A stretch of DNA of 64,000 nt from Paenibacillus sp. FSL H8-0048 (GCF_038002825.1 NZ_JBBODF010000001.1:3348001-3412000), one strand, 5' to 3'. Numbered from the stretch's first letter, positions 27,702-37,373 are shown. Made by a program: numbers and translations. Notes: generated by a model from the sequence alone, not told the origin.

Positions 27702-29924
27702 CTATTCTCTAGGACCCATATTGACAATAACATCCCGGTTATAGCTGCCTCCGGCAAACATGATGCCCTCCGGCTCCCTCTTACGGGGCAGCAGCGCCTC
27801 GGAGATAATATTGCCGGTATGGTCAAGGTAGCTGGTGACATCAATGCTCTTATGGTAAAGGCAGATATCATCCACCCGGTCCTCCATCACAATACGCAGC
27901 GCGGTGGCCTCCTGCACGGAGAGTAATTCCCCATGCTGCCGTACCGGCAGCCGTTCTGCGCTCACCTGCGGCTTTGCTGCCCCGAACGGAACAGCCAGGG
28001 TAACGATAGCCTCGCTCCCCGTCAAGGTAAGGGAACGCTTCATTACCGGATTCCCGCTGTAGTGGCCCTGCTTGAAGATCAAGCCCTGCTCCAGCGTCAG
28101 CCGGTCCTCAGCCAGCCCGGAGGGGAGCGGCTTCAGCAGCAGATTGGCCCCCTCCAGCTGAGAGACCACTTCCCCGCTGAGAGAGTCGCAGGCTGCTGTA
28201 CCCGGCGGCAGGTGGAAGTACTGCTCATAACGGTGCTGCCCTTCTGCTTCGAACAGGTCCACGATCAGCCAATAGCTGTTCTTGACGAACAGCACCTTAC
28301 GGGAGTGAACCACCGGATCTTCGTACCGGGTATATCCGTACTGGCTTGCAAAAGCATAATCATAGACCTCATTAAATTGCATATCCCAGATTCTGCAGCT
28401 GGCTGTAGGCGGCGTATTCCAGTGGAAGCTGCGGACATGCTGGTCCTGCCCGTCAACAACTACAGTGTTATGGGCGCGGGTCGAGACTATATATTTACGT
28501 TCCTTGTTCCACTCGAACAAGCCCATGCCCGAATCCGCCAGCAGCTCGCGTCCTCCGGCGTAGAGCACCAGGCTAAGCGCATCGGAATGCGCATGCCCGC
28601 CGATCCCGACGCCTGCCCGCATCGCCATGTACATATCGTTAGGGCTCCAGCCCTGGCGCGAGGTCACATAACCGCCTGCCGGGAAGCAGGCTGCTGTCTC
28701 CGCGGGCTCCACGGCCTTCAGCTGATCATACTCCGCCGCAGCCTCCGGCCCCACTCTCCACAGCAGGGAGAACGGCAGCCGCTCATGGCCCAATGCCTTG
28801 AAGTCCCCCCGCTGGTACAGATAAGCGCCCAGGCTCATGACACCCCTCAGCTCACTGACGACCTGAACATCGGTATCGCCGAACTTGACCAGTTGCCCGT
28901 CCGGTGCCAGCAGATGCATCGTGACGACATACATTTTCTCCAGCGTCTCCCGGTATTCTCCGGCATCGATGCCGAGCTTCTGGTAGAGAACCACCAGTTC
29001 ATACAGCTCGCGCATGACGATCAGGTGGTAATTCGGGCTGCCCTCGAACTGTACCCCGTCGGGGTAGACGTTCTCAAGGATGTATCCCGGCAGCTTGCGT
29101 CCGGCGTATTCCAGCCATGCGGCGGAATCCTTCAGCTCCGGCAGAAGCAGCGCCGTCTGAGTCAGCCCCCGGAGCTGCATGCAGACATGGTTGCCGCCGC
29201 CGGCATGGTATTTGCGCACATATTCCCCATGCTGCTGGAAGGACTGAATCAGCTTCAGCTTCACCTCAGCCCTAAAGGCCGGGGAGCCGAAGAAGGTAAT
29301 GAACGCTTCCGGCAGCATGAACATCCGCACACCGGCCGAGAGGGGGTCCCAGGTCGAATGCTCTGCCCGGAAGGTACCATCCACCGGCATAGGGTTATCG
29401 TCAATGAAATGGCTGATCATATCATTGAAGCATTTGGCGTATTTGTCATCCCCGGTCAGGGCGTAGGCCCTGGACAGGCGCTTCACATAGACGAACCGGG
29501 TCAGATGCAGCTGATACTGCGAGCTGTCGAACAGCCAGCTGTTCCAGTCATACCTTCCTTGCCGGAAGACCACTCTTTTCCCTTTGAACAGGGGGATATC
29601 CCCCTCTACAATCCGGTCCGCCTCGGCAATATCCTGCTGCGCCTCCTCCTCTCCGCTATAATGGCTGGCAGCGTACGCCGTAAGCCCAGGAACATCCTTC
29701 ACCTCAAAGTAATATCTCCAGTTGTTACCCGCTGCAATGACTTCTAAATAAGCATCCCGTGCACCGGGGACATCGCCAGCGTCCAGCTTCGCAGCTACAC
29801 CGGCAAGCTCCGGTCTGGTCAAGTCCAGCATTGTTCTTAAGAACTCCCCGGCAGCCAGCTGCGGCTTCGTATATGCGGGATTGTGCCGCAGATCCTTATA
29901 CCCCATATTCAATTCTATCATCAC
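27702..29924 (-). CDS. heparinase II/III-family polysaccharide lyase
   Basis: Cytoplasmic lyase of about 740 residues that probably breaks down imported uronic-acid oligosaccharides. The N-terminal half is an alpha/alpha toroid (Hepar_II_N type, about 60-370; key segments WDPLSAGVRMFMLPEAF, GGNHVCMQLRG with the Asn-His pair, and GVQFEGSPNYH). The C-terminal half is the beta-sandwich Hepar_II_III domain (about 400-620, with GVGIGGHAHSDALSLVLYAGGRELLADSGMG and the catalytic-region His). No signal peptide is seen. The start is ambiguous (GTG 29924, ATG 29921 or ATG 29906). It is the last gene of a four-gene minus-strand operon with a sugar ABC importer, so it likely processes what that system brings in. 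Substrate (heparin-, alginate- or other glycuronan-like) is not determined. Confidence 0.88.
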   Translation of the reverse strand: MMIELNMGYKDLRHNPAYTKPQLAAGEFLRTMLDLTRPELAGVAAKLDAGDVPGARDAYLEVIAAGNNWRYYFEVKDVPGLTAYAASHYSGEEEAQQDIAEADRIVEGDIPLFKGKRVVFRQGRYDWNSWLFDSSQYQLHLTRFVYVKRLSRAYALTGDDKYAKCFNDMISHFIDDNPMPVDGTFRAEHSTWDPLSAGVRMFMLPEAFITFFGSPAFRAEVKLKLIQSFQQHGEYVRKYHAGGGNHVCMQLRGLTQTALLLPELKDSAAWLEYAGRKLPGYILENVYPDGVQFEGSPNYHLIVMRELYELVVLYQKLGIDAGEYRETLEKMYVVTMHLLAPDGQLVKFGDTDVQVVSELRGVMSLGAYLYQRGDFKALGHERLPFSLLWRVGPEAAAEYDQLKAVEPAETAACFPAGGYVTSRQGWSPNDMYMAMRAGVGIGGHAHSDALSLVLYAGGRELLADSGMGLFEWNKERKYIVSTRAHNTVVVDGQDQHVRSFHWNTPPTASCRIWDMQFNEVYDYAFASQYGYTRYEDPVVHSRKVLFVKNSYWLIVDLFEAEGQHRYEQYFHLPPGTAACDSLSGEVVSQLEGANLLLKPLPSGLAEDRLTLEQGLIFKQGHYSGNPVMKRSLTLTGSEAIVTLAVPFGAAKPQVSAERLPVRQHGELLSVQEATALRIVMEDRVDDICLYHKSIDVTSYLDHTGNIISEALLPRKREPEGIMFAGGSYNRDVIVNMGPRE

Positions 29925-29954
29925 CTTTATATTCGCGGATCTCTCCGCCTGAGT

Positions 29955-30824
29955 CTATTCCTTAATCGAACCAAGCATGGCACCCTTGGCAAAATACTTC
30001 TGCAGGAACGGGTACACTATGACGATAGGCAGCATCGCCAGCAGAATGGCCGCATTCTGGACATTGGGTCCAAGGTTAGCCGCAAGCGAGGCATCCACCG
30101 CTGCCTCTGCCGAGATATTGGAGGCGCTGATCGCTACCATCTGCCGCAGGAGCGGTTGAATCGGCCAGCGCGTCGTATCATTCAGATAGATAACCGCCGA
30201 GAAGAACTCGTTCCAGAACTGCACCATGAAGAACAGAGTGAACGTGGCGATAATCGGCTTGGACAGCGGCAGCACGATCGAGTAGAGAATCCGGAATTCT
30301 CCGGCCCCGTCAATTCTTGCCGCTTCATCCAGACTCTCAGGCAGGCTCTGGAAGAACGAGCGGATGACCATGATATTGAAGGCACTGGAGGCTGCCGGAA
30401 GCACTACCGCCCAGTAGGAGTCGATCAGACCCAGATTTTTGACGACCAGATAGTTCGGAATCATGCCCCCGTGAAAAATCATCGTGAAGAAAATAACCAG
30501 CAGCATGATCCGGCGTCCGGGCAGAAATTTCTTCGACAGGGCATAAGCCAGTGTAATCGAGACAAACAGGCTGAGCACCGTGCCCATCGCCGTGATAATT
30601 ACAGAGTTCTTGACGGAGGTCAGGAACGTGTTCGCATTCAGCAGATAGCTGTAGGCGTCCAGTGTCCAGTGCTTGGGCCAGATGAAGAAATTCCCGGCCA
30701 TCGAATCTCCCGGCGGACTGAACGAGACCGCAATAATATATAGAAAAGGCAGAATAACCAGCAAGCTGATTAAGCAAATTATGACTACAATAATGGTATC
30801 AAACCAGGTTGCCTTAAGCTTCAT
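29955..30824 (-). CDS. carbohydrate ABC transporter permease (CUT1, LplC-like)
   Basis: Inner-membrane permease of 289 residues with six hydrophobic segments (first at about 13-35, IIVVIICLISLLVILPFLYI). The EAA loop that contacts the ATPase is present (SLDEAARIDGAGEFRILYSIVLPLSKP, near residue 180). N-terminal and C-terminal sequence (FLQKYFAKGAMLGSIKE) match the LplC/YtcP group used for complex oligosaccharides. GGAGAGG precedes the ATG. The partner permease lies 24 bp upstream in the same operon. No ATPase gene is present; such systems commonly share an MsmX-type ATPase. Confidence 0.93.
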   Translation of the reverse strand: MKLKATWFDTIIVVIICLISLLVILPFLYIIAVSFSPPGDSMAGNFFIWPKHWTLDAYSYLLNANTFLTSVKNSVIITAMGTVLSLFVSITLAYALSKKFLPGRRIMLLVIFFTMIFHGGMIPNYLVVKNLGLIDSYWAVVLPAASSAFNIMVIRSFFQSLPESLDEAARIDGAGEFRILYSIVLPLSKPIIATFTLFFMVQFWNEFFSAVIYLNDTTRWPIQPLLRQMVAISASNISAEAAVDASLAANLGPNVQNAAILLAMLPIVIVYPFLQKYFAKGAMLGSIKE

Positions 30825-30848
30825 AACCTCTCCACTCCTGTTCTAGTT

Positions 30849-31757
30849 CTAGAATATGCCTTCCTCACCCAGCAGCTTCGCCGCATAATTGGCCCCGAGG
30901 ACCAGGATCAGACTGGCAACGGATTTGAACATGCCTACGGTAATCGCGAAGCTGTAATTGAATTGCTCCAGACCGACGTGGTAGACGAACAGATCGAAGA
31001 CATTGGAGACATCGAGGTTAAGGCTATTGGTCATCAGGAAGATCTGCATGAAGTTGGAGTCCATGGAGGAGCCCAGACGGAGCAGCAGCAGAATCACGAT
31101 AGTCCCTTTGATGCCGGGGAGGGTGATATGCCAGATGCTCTGCAACCGGCTTGCTCCATCCACCTTGGCTGCTTCATACTGCTCAGGGTTAATCCCCGCC
31201 AGTGCCGCCAGGAAGATAATCGTGCCCCAGCCCGCATCCTTCCAGATGGACTGGAAGATGACCAGCGGCCGGAACCATTCATTGCTGACCAGGAAATTGG
31301 CGCTGCCGTCGAACCACTGGCCGAGGTAATGGTTAATGACGCCCGAAGGACCGAAGAAGGAAATCGTAATCCCGTAAATCACGACCCAGGAGAGAAAATG
31401 GGGCAGATATACGATGGTCTGCGAGACACGCTTGAACACCTTGAGCCGCACTTCATTCAGAAGCAGCGACAGGAAGATCGTGAAGGGAAAATAAATGATC
31501 AGATTCAGCAGACTGATCAGCAGCGTATTTTTCAGCAACATATAGAAATCGGAGGTCCCGAAAAACTGTCTGAAATTATCCAGCCCCACCCAGGGACTGT
31601 CCATCATGCCCTTGAACGGGCTGTATTCCTTGAAGGCCAGAATGAGTCCTGTCATCGGGATGTAATGAAAGGTGAGAAAGTAGAGAATACCCGGTGCTGC
31701 CAGTAAGTAAAAGGGCCATAGCTGATGAAACCGTTTGGGTCGTAAAGCTCTCTGCAC
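30849..31757 (-). CDS. carbohydrate ABC transporter permease (CUT1, LplB-like)
   Basis: Inner-membrane permease of 302 residues, partner of the LplC-like protein. It has six hydrophobic segments and the EAA loop (YEAAKVDGASRLQSIWHITLPGIKG, near residue 190). The opening FYLLAAPGILYFLTFHYIPM and the segment FLSWVVIYGI are typical of LplB/YteP. It starts with GTG 31757, preceded by AAGGAGG at 8 bases. It lies between the binding-protein and LplC-like genes. Confidence 0.93.
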   Translation of the reverse strand: MQRALRPKRFHQLWPFYLLAAPGILYFLTFHYIPMTGLILAFKEYSPFKGMMDSPWVGLDNFRQFFGTSDFYMLLKNTLLISLLNLIIYFPFTIFLSLLLNEVRLKVFKRVSQTIVYLPHFLSWVVIYGITISFFGPSGVINHYLGQWFDGSANFLVSNEWFRPLVIFQSIWKDAGWGTIIFLAALAGINPEQYEAAKVDGASRLQSIWHITLPGIKGTIVILLLLRLGSSMDSNFMQIFLMTNSLNLDVSNVFDLFVYHVGLEQFNYSFAITVGMFKSVASLILVLGANYAAKLLGEEGIF

Positions 31758-31835
31758 AGGCTAAACCTCCTTATCCAAATGGGCAAAAGAAAGGGGAAAG
31801 CCCCCTCCTTTGCCTCTGTGTATAGTGTTGTTGTA

Positions 31836-33407
31836 TTACTTCGCGGAATGCTCTGCGTTATACTGGTCCTGCAATTCCTTGGTGATCTGCACCCCCGGAC
31901 CCTCCGTCCAGGCATCAATTTCCTTCTGCACATCCTCCCAGGCTCCCTCGCCCAGCACATACTTCGTCATTACCGCACTCATTTTCTTATAGCTGTCCGG
32001 ATTCTTGCTGGCATACTGTGAGTTGTAGCTGAGGAACGGATTCTCCACTCCGATTTTGCTGATCGTATCCAGAGTCGCCTTTTGCAGCGCCAGGATGTCC
32101 GGCTCCTTGGAGTTGGCGTATACATAAGGATCTGCGCGGTTCTCCAGGATGAAGTTGTTCGGCTTATCCAGCTCATACTGCTTCTTCTGCTCCTCGGTCT
32201 GCACGGCCATCCCATCCTTGAATTCACTGGAATGAATGCCTGTAACTCCCGCTTTGGAGAATGCGACATTCTCTTCGGAGGCGGTGAAATCCAGGAAGTC
32301 TACAATCTGCTGCACCTTATCCTCCGGCACGGAGCTTGGAACCGCCCACAGTCCGTAGTACCCGGAGAGTACAGAAGCGCCCTTCTGTCCGTTCGCGCCT
32401 TCAAGCACATCGACAATCGCGATTTCGGCCTTCGGGTCTGTCTGCTTCAGCTTCTCCACGTTGGTCTCCACAATATCACTGACATTCCCGACAAAAGCAC
32501 CCGCAGTACCGGCCAGGAACTTACTCCGCGCCTGTCCCTGGTTCTTCAGCACCGGCGCATCCTTGTCGATCAGTCCCTTGCTCCACGAATCTCTCAGCCA
32601 CTCCAGGAATGCCTTGTATTCCGGGGTCTGGAAATCACGGACCACCTTGTCTCCGTCCAGCTTCCACACATTTGGAATGCCGAAGGCATACTGAATGGGT
32701 TGAACACCGGAGAATGGTCCAGGGCTGTTCACACCATCTGAGCCGTAGATCGTGAACGGAATGGTTTTGCCGCCGCCGGCCGGGTCCTTCTCCTTGAAGA
32801 CCTTCAGCGCATTCGTCAGCTCATCGATGGTCTTCGGAACAGGCAGACTATATTTGTCCAGCCAGTCCTTGCGGATCAGGATGTTCGCTTCACCACCGCC
32901 GTAGAGGCCGCGCGGCCGGGGAATCCCGTAGGATTTGCCGTCAATCTTGGCACCGTTCCAGACCACCTCATCAATCTGGCTGATATTTTTGGTCTTCTCA
33001 ATATAAGGGGTCAGATCATGGAAGGCGCCCATCTTGACCAGGTTGTTGAACTTGTCATCCTTGCCGCCGTCCATCAGCAGCAGGTCATAGGAATCTCCGG
33101 CGGATACCGCCACAGACAATTTATCCGTATAAGCCTCAGAGGGTACAAAAGTAACGTTCAGATCGACATTGCCGCGCTTCTCCAGATCCTCCAGCGCTTT
33201 GTTGTTCGTCATCTCCGGCGGGTTGCCGAAGAGAATCGTCATCGCTTTAATGCTGGCCGGCTTGCTGGCCGCACCGCTTGGTGTACTGCCTTCCGGCGCT
33301 GCCGTGCTGCCTGCGGCTGAATTCTTATCTCCGGCGCAGCCCGCCAGTGTAGTTACCATCAACGCCGCTGAAGCTACAAGCGGTACAAGCTTTTTTGTAA
33401 TATTCAT
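31836..33407 (-). CDS. extracellular sugar-binding lipoprotein (LplA-like)
   Basis: Family-1 solute-binding protein of 523 residues, first gene of the lyase/transport operon. The signal peptide (residues 1-20) ends in a lipobox LAGCAG. A Ser/Ala/Pro-rich linker precedes the type-II binding fold; conserved pieces include SYGIPRPRGLYGGGEANILIRKDWLDK and GYYGLWAVPSSVPEDKVQ. ATG 33407 is chosen because GGGGGA sits 6 bases upstream; the frame is open further upstream but that part has no signal character. It faces the YesM/YesN genes across a 220-bp divergent promoter region, where the regulator probably binds. Confidence 0.92.
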   Translation of the reverse strand: MNITKKLVPLVASAALMVTTLAGCAGDKNSAAGSTAAPEGSTPSGAASKPASIKAMTILFGNPPEMTNNKALEDLEKRGNVDLNVTFVPSEAYTDKLSVAVSAGDSYDLLLMDGGKDDKFNNLVKMGAFHDLTPYIEKTKNISQIDEVVWNGAKIDGKSYGIPRPRGLYGGGEANILIRKDWLDKYSLPVPKTIDELTNALKVFKEKDPAGGGKTIPFTIYGSDGVNSPGPFSGVQPIQYAFGIPNVWKLDGDKVVRDFQTPEYKAFLEWLRDSWSKGLIDKDAPVLKNQGQARSKFLAGTAGAFVGNVSDIVETNVEKLKQTDPKAEIAIVDVLEGANGQKGASVLSGYYGLWAVPSSVPEDKVQQIVDFLDFTASEENVAFSKAGVTGIHSSEFKDGMAVQTEEQKKQYELDKPNNFILENRADPYVYANSKEPDILALQKATLDTISKIGVENPFLSYNSQYASKNPDSYKKMSAVMTKYVLGEGAWEDVQKEIDAWTEGPGVQITKELQDQYNAEHSAK

Positions 33408-33629
33408 TGTCATCCCCCATTTGCTTGTATTGATTGCGTTTACATCGTGCTTACACTTTGGATTATAGAAGACGCCGGAGCTTAAGAACATGCCGGATTC
33501 CAGCCAAAGTGTCACCATTTTTAAGATTTGCCGGGCCGCAGGTATCTCCATGTCCGCCAATGTACTATAATCTGTTTAGGATAGCCTGCCCGGTATCCGT
33601 AGTCCAAAACCCTTAACGGATGTGACTCT

Positions 33630-35435
33630 ATGAATTCACCCTTTTTCAGCTTTTTGCGGCGGAGCTTCTATATTAAGATGATTGTGGTCATGTTCGCCAT
33701 CTCGGTGGTTCCACTGATTGTGTTGTCCTTCATCTCTGTAAGCGTATCCAGTACAACAGTAGAGCAGCAGGTGAACCGCCTGAACGCCCAGCTCGTCAAT
33801 CAGGTCGTGGACCGGATTGAATTAACCATGACCCGGCTGCGGGAGCTCAGCGAGCAATACTCCCGGATCTCGTCCATTCAGAGCGCGCTGGTCTCGCCGT
33901 CGGCTCAATATTTTGAGGAGGTGGTCCGCAAAAAGGATCTGATCTCCGTCCTCAGCGGCGCCTCCGCCATCATCGGGAATGTGGAGGGTCTGCAGGTCTA
34001 TTCCGCCGTCACCGGAGAAGTCCTCTCCTCCACGGAAGCTCCTGCCATGCTGGAGGAGTCCCCGTACAGGCCGCTGATTGAAGCGTATCTGGCTTCGGGA
34101 CGGCCGAATCTTTTTCTGGACAAGCACTCGATGCCTGAGCTGGCTATTCTTAATTCGTCTACCTATTATATCTCACGCGTTCCCTTCGATTTATATAAGG
34201 ACCTGAAGGGCGTGCTGCTGATCTCCATGAGCAACAGCCAATACCAGCAGCAGATCGAGAATATTCAGCTTGGGAGCGAGGGCTCGATCTCCCTGCTGAC
34301 TGAAGACGGCCTGACCATTGCCACGACCAGCAAGCTGGAGAAGCAGGAGGATACACAGCGGGTGCAGGAGATTCTGAAGCGCTGGAAGGAGCTGAAACAC
34401 CCCGATCAGTTCGCGGCAGGCTCCTCCATAGTCTCTGTCAAACAGACCTCCACCTATGACAAGTGGATCGTACTCTCGGAGATTCCGTCCAAGGAGCTGA
34501 CGGCCAGCGCCGAGATCATCCGCCGGACCGTCACTTATTTCCTGCTGATACTGGTCTGTCTGGGGGCGCTCTGTGTGGTCGGCTTCGGGTATCAGCTCTA
34601 CCGGCCTCTGCAGGCTGTGAAGCGGCAGGTAGATGCTCTGAAAAAAGGGGATTTCGAGGCCAGGGTTACCCATTTCGCGAGTAATGAGATCGGGGATCTG
34701 GGCCGGATGCTCAATACCATGGCTGTCCGCATTCAGGATCTGCTGGCAGACCTGCATGATTCGGAGGACCTGAAGCGCAAACTGGAAATTCGGGCACTGC
34801 AGTCGCAGATCAACCCCCATTTTATGTACAATACCCTCAATACGATCCGTATGTTCGCCATGATGAAGGATTATGAGAAGATCAACTCCCTGATGGGACG
34901 GCTGGTGGCCTTGCTGCGGTATTCGATGGAGAATTTCGAGCAGACGGTGCGGCTCCAGCAGGAGCTTGATTATCTGGCGGATTATGTCGGGCTGCTGAAT
35001 ATGCGCTACAAATGCCAGATCCATCTGGAGGCTGAGATCGAGGAGCCGCTGCGGGGTATGATGATTCCGAAGCTGGGTCTGCAGCCGCTGATTGAGAACT
35101 CGGTATTCCACGGTATTCTCCCGCGCAAGGCACCGGAAGGGCATATCCGGGTGCGCGTATACAGAAGTCCCGGCGGAAGCCATATTATTGTACAAGTGGA
35201 GGACGACGGGATCGGTCTGGAAGAGGCTGAGCTGAAGAAGCTGCAGCTCCATCTCCAGCAGGAAGAGTCTGCCGAGAACATCGGACTGCAGAATGTATGG
35301 ATGCGTATGAAGCTGCTGTTCGGGGCGGAGACACAAATCCTGCTCACAAGCGCTCCGGGCGAAGGCTTGACCATCCGCATGCTGCTGCCGTCCGGGAACG
35401 TTCTGATTAAGGAGGAACATCATGAATCACTATAG
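33630..35435 (+). CDS. YesM-type sensor histidine kinase
   Basis: Membrane sensor kinase of 601 residues. Membrane segment 1 at about 14-36 and segment 2 at about 297-318 bracket an extracellular dCache-like sensor. HAMP follows (320-372), then the His_kinase domain with the phosphorylated His in QINPHFMYNTLNTIRM (about 395), and a HATPase domain (GLQPLIENSVFHGI, DDGIGLE). This is the YesM/LytS class used for polysaccharide sensing. It overlaps the response-regulator gene by 14 bp, and is divergent from the lyase/transport operon it most likely controls. Confidence 0.93.
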   Translation: MNSPFFSFLRRSFYIKMIVVMFAISVVPLIVLSFISVSVSSTTVEQQVNRLNAQLVNQVVDRIELTMTRLRELSEQYSRISSIQSALVSPSAQYFEEVVRKKDLISVLSGASAIIGNVEGLQVYSAVTGEVLSSTEAPAMLEESPYRPLIEAYLASGRPNLFLDKHSMPELAILNSSTYYISRVPFDLYKDLKGVLLISMSNSQYQQQIENIQLGSEGSISLLTEDGLTIATTSKLEKQEDTQRVQEILKRWKELKHPDQFAAGSSIVSVKQTSTYDKWIVLSEIPSKELTASAEIIRRTVTYFLLILVCLGALCVVGFGYQLYRPLQAVKRQVDALKKGDFEARVTHFASNEIGDLGRMLNTMAVRIQDLLADLHDSEDLKRKLEIRALQSQINPHFMYNTLNTIRMFAMMKDYEKINSLMGRLVALLRYSMENFEQTVRLQQELDYLADYVGLLNMRYKCQIHLEAEIEEPLRGMMIPKLGLQPLIENSVFHGILPRKAPEGHIRVRVYRSPGGSHIIVQVEDDGIGLEEAELKKLQLHLQQEESAENIGLQNVWMRMKLLFGAETQILLTSAPGEGLTIRMLLPSGNVLIKEEHHESL

Positions 35436-37038
35436 AGTTGTCCTTGTCGAGGATGAGATTCCGGCAAGAACCGTCTTCCGGCATTTCATTGAGGAGCGCG
35501 CAGACCTGTTCACCCTTGTCGGCGAAGCCGAGGATGGCCGGGACGGACTGGAGCTGTTCCTGAAGCATAAGCCGGAGCTGATTGTCACCGACATTACGAT
35601 GCCGGGCATGGACGGGCTGGAGATGCTGCGCGAGATTGAACGGAGCGGGGTCCGTGCGCCGCAGATCATTATCCTGACCTGCCATCAGGACTTCCACTAT
35701 GCCCAGCAGGCCATTCATCTGAAGGCAGCCTCCTATCTGATTAAGGATGACTGCCTCTCCGATCCGGGCCTGTTGACCCGGACGATGGAGGAGCTGGCGG
35801 TCCTGGCGGATTCACGCGGCGAGACGAGGGACAATTATCTGCAGCTGGAGCAGCAGGTCCGTCTGAGCGAGGTCGAGATCGAGCAGAGCCTGTTCCTGGA
35901 CATGCTGCGCAGCCCGGCGGCCGAAGCCAAATGGCTGCGCAGTCTTGCAGACGCGCAGCTTCCGCTTCACGGCCAGGGCTTCATGACCCTGCTGCTGGAG
36001 CTGGACCGCAACTCCTTGCGCTTCCCGATCGACCAGCTGGAGGAGCTGAAGCTGTGGCAATTCGCCGGGGTCAACGTGCTGAAGGAGCTGCTCGGCAGCA
36101 TAGGCCCGCATAAGGTTATTGCCCTCGACAAAGGGCGATTCCTGGCCCTGTATACCGACAGCATGAAGACGGAGAGACCCCGCTTCCTGGAGCAGGTGCT
36201 GGAATCCCTGGCCGCGAATCTCCGGATGAACTGCATCGCCTTGCTGTGCAGCTTCGACCAGGGACTGGAGGAGCGGCCGGAGGCGCTGAAGCGGCTGGCT
36301 TCAGCGCCGTATCCGTTCTTTTACCGCTGCAATGAGCTTATCAGTATCGGGGAGTGGGGTCAGCTCTCCAGCTTCCAGCGGATTCCTGAGCCGCAGAGCC
36401 GCTTCTGGAGCAAGGTGCTGAAGAAAGCGCTGCTGGAGCCCCATCTCAGCACGGCGGCTCTGGAGCAGGAGCGCCAGTCCCTGCACCGTCAAGCCATGGA
36501 GCAAGCCTGGGACCCGGAGCAGATTAAGTCCCTGTACCTGCGGGTCTTCCTGGATATGAGCCATAACGTCATTGGGGCGGAAGGCGGGGCGGACCTCGAA
36601 GCAGAGCTGCGTGTACAAATCGAGCTGTGCCAGACGTTCAACTCCGTACATGAGATCACCTGCGATTATTTCCGCAAGCTTCAGCAGCTTCAAGAGGGCG
36701 GCCGGAAGATCGATGCCTCCATCACACGTATCATTCAGCAGATGCGCGAGGATCTCAGCTATCCCTACAAGCTGGAGGAGCTGGCGGCTTCAATCAATTA
36801 CAGCGTGCCTTACTTCAGCTCCATGTTCAAAAAGGCCGTCGGCGAGAGCTTTGTCCAATATCTGACCCGCCTGAGGATCGAACAGGCCAAGCTGCTGCTG
36901 CTCACCACCGACCACAAAACCTTCGAAATCTCCGAATCCATCGGGTTCGAGAATTACCGTTCCTTCAACCGCATCTTCAAGAAGGAGACTGGCGTCTCCC
37001 CCTCCGATTACCGCCGGCAGGGGGCTCAAAGCATATAA
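35422..37038 (+). CDS. YesN-type AraC response regulator
   Basis: Response regulator of 538 residues. The receiver domain (1-125) shows the acidic pair VEDE, the phosphorylated Asp in ELIVTDITMPGMDGLEML (about 55) and Lys in YLIKDD. A variable middle region spans 140-430. The C-terminal AraC double HTH (about 435-535) includes YKLEELAASINYSVPYFSSMFKK and FEISESIGFENYRSFNRIFKKETGVSPSDYR. AAGGAGG precedes ATG 35422. It overlaps the kinase gene and probably activates the divergent lyase and sugar-import operon. Confidence 0.94.
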   Translation: MNHYRVVLVEDEIPARTVFRHFIEERADLFTLVGEAEDGRDGLELFLKHKPELIVTDITMPGMDGLEMLREIERSGVRAPQIIILTCHQDFHYAQQAIHLKAASYLIKDDCLSDPGLLTRTMEELAVLADSRGETRDNYLQLEQQVRLSEVEIEQSLFLDMLRSPAAEAKWLRSLADAQLPLHGQGFMTLLLELDRNSLRFPIDQLEELKLWQFAGVNVLKELLGSIGPHKVIALDKGRFLALYTDSMKTERPRFLEQVLESLAANLRMNCIALLCSFDQGLEERPEALKRLASAPYPFFYRCNELISIGEWGQLSSFQRIPEPQSRFWSKVLKKALLEPHLSTAALEQERQSLHRQAMEQAWDPEQIKSLYLRVFLDMSHNVIGAEGGADLEAELRVQIELCQTFNSVHEITCDYFRKLQQLQEGGRKIDASITRIIQQMREDLSYPYKLEELAASINYSVPYFSSMFKKAVGESFVQYLTRLRIEQAKLLLLTTDHKTFEISESIGFENYRSFNRIFKKETGVSPSDYRRQGAQSI

Positions 37039-37080
37039 ATTCAGGAACTAAACTGTGAGGGCAGCATGGATACTCTTCAG

Positions 37081-37310
37081 CCCATTGTAGCGATTTTTCG
37101 ATTACATTTGGCCTGCGCGCCGCCCCCGGTCCCATTGTAGTCGGTTTTTCGATTACATTTAGACTTCGCGCCGCCCCCGGTCCCATTGTAGTCGGTTTTT
37201 CGATTACATTTGGCCTACGCGCCGCCTTCCGTCCCATTGTAGTCGGTTTTTCGATTACATTGGGGACGTGTGTCGTCCGCTCCAGCCAATTGTGTCCGGT
37301 TTACCGTAAA
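37081..37310. repeat. 51-bp tandem palindromic repeat array, family A, locus 2
   Basis: Four clear units have cores at 37086, 37136, 37187 and 37238, with a fifth decayed one near 37288. Each unit is CCCATT, a 19-bp core (GTAGTCGGTTTTTCGATTA type, arms pairing as TGTARTCG/CGATTACA with a G-U pair), then a 26-bp GC-rich tail starting CATTT. Period is 50-51 bp. Same family as 5121-5243, reversed. It fills the gap between the YesN gene and the modB terminator. Confidence 0.88.
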
Positions 37311-37351
37311 CAACCCCCGCCTTCACCGGAAATCCGGTGAGGACGGGGGTT
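37311..37351 (-). terminator. terminator after modB
   Basis: CAACCCCCG-type arm from 37311 pairs with the arm ending CGGGGGTTG at 37351 over about 20 bp, with two wobble or mismatch positions. On the minus strand it is followed by TGTTT. It lies about 22 bp past the modB stop. Confidence 0.85.
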
Positions 37352-37373
37352 GCTCTTATTAACCTGTAATCCA

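Noticed and set aside
27933..29747. 604-residue plus-strand ORF opposite the lyase gene
   Set aside because: It is a mirror frame of a GC-rich gene with odd composition and no domain; the minus-strand lyase has clear motifs.
36977..37237. Small protein with NVIEKPTTMGPGAAR repeats
   Set aside because: Same cause as above: it is the translated family A array running into the end of the YesN gene.
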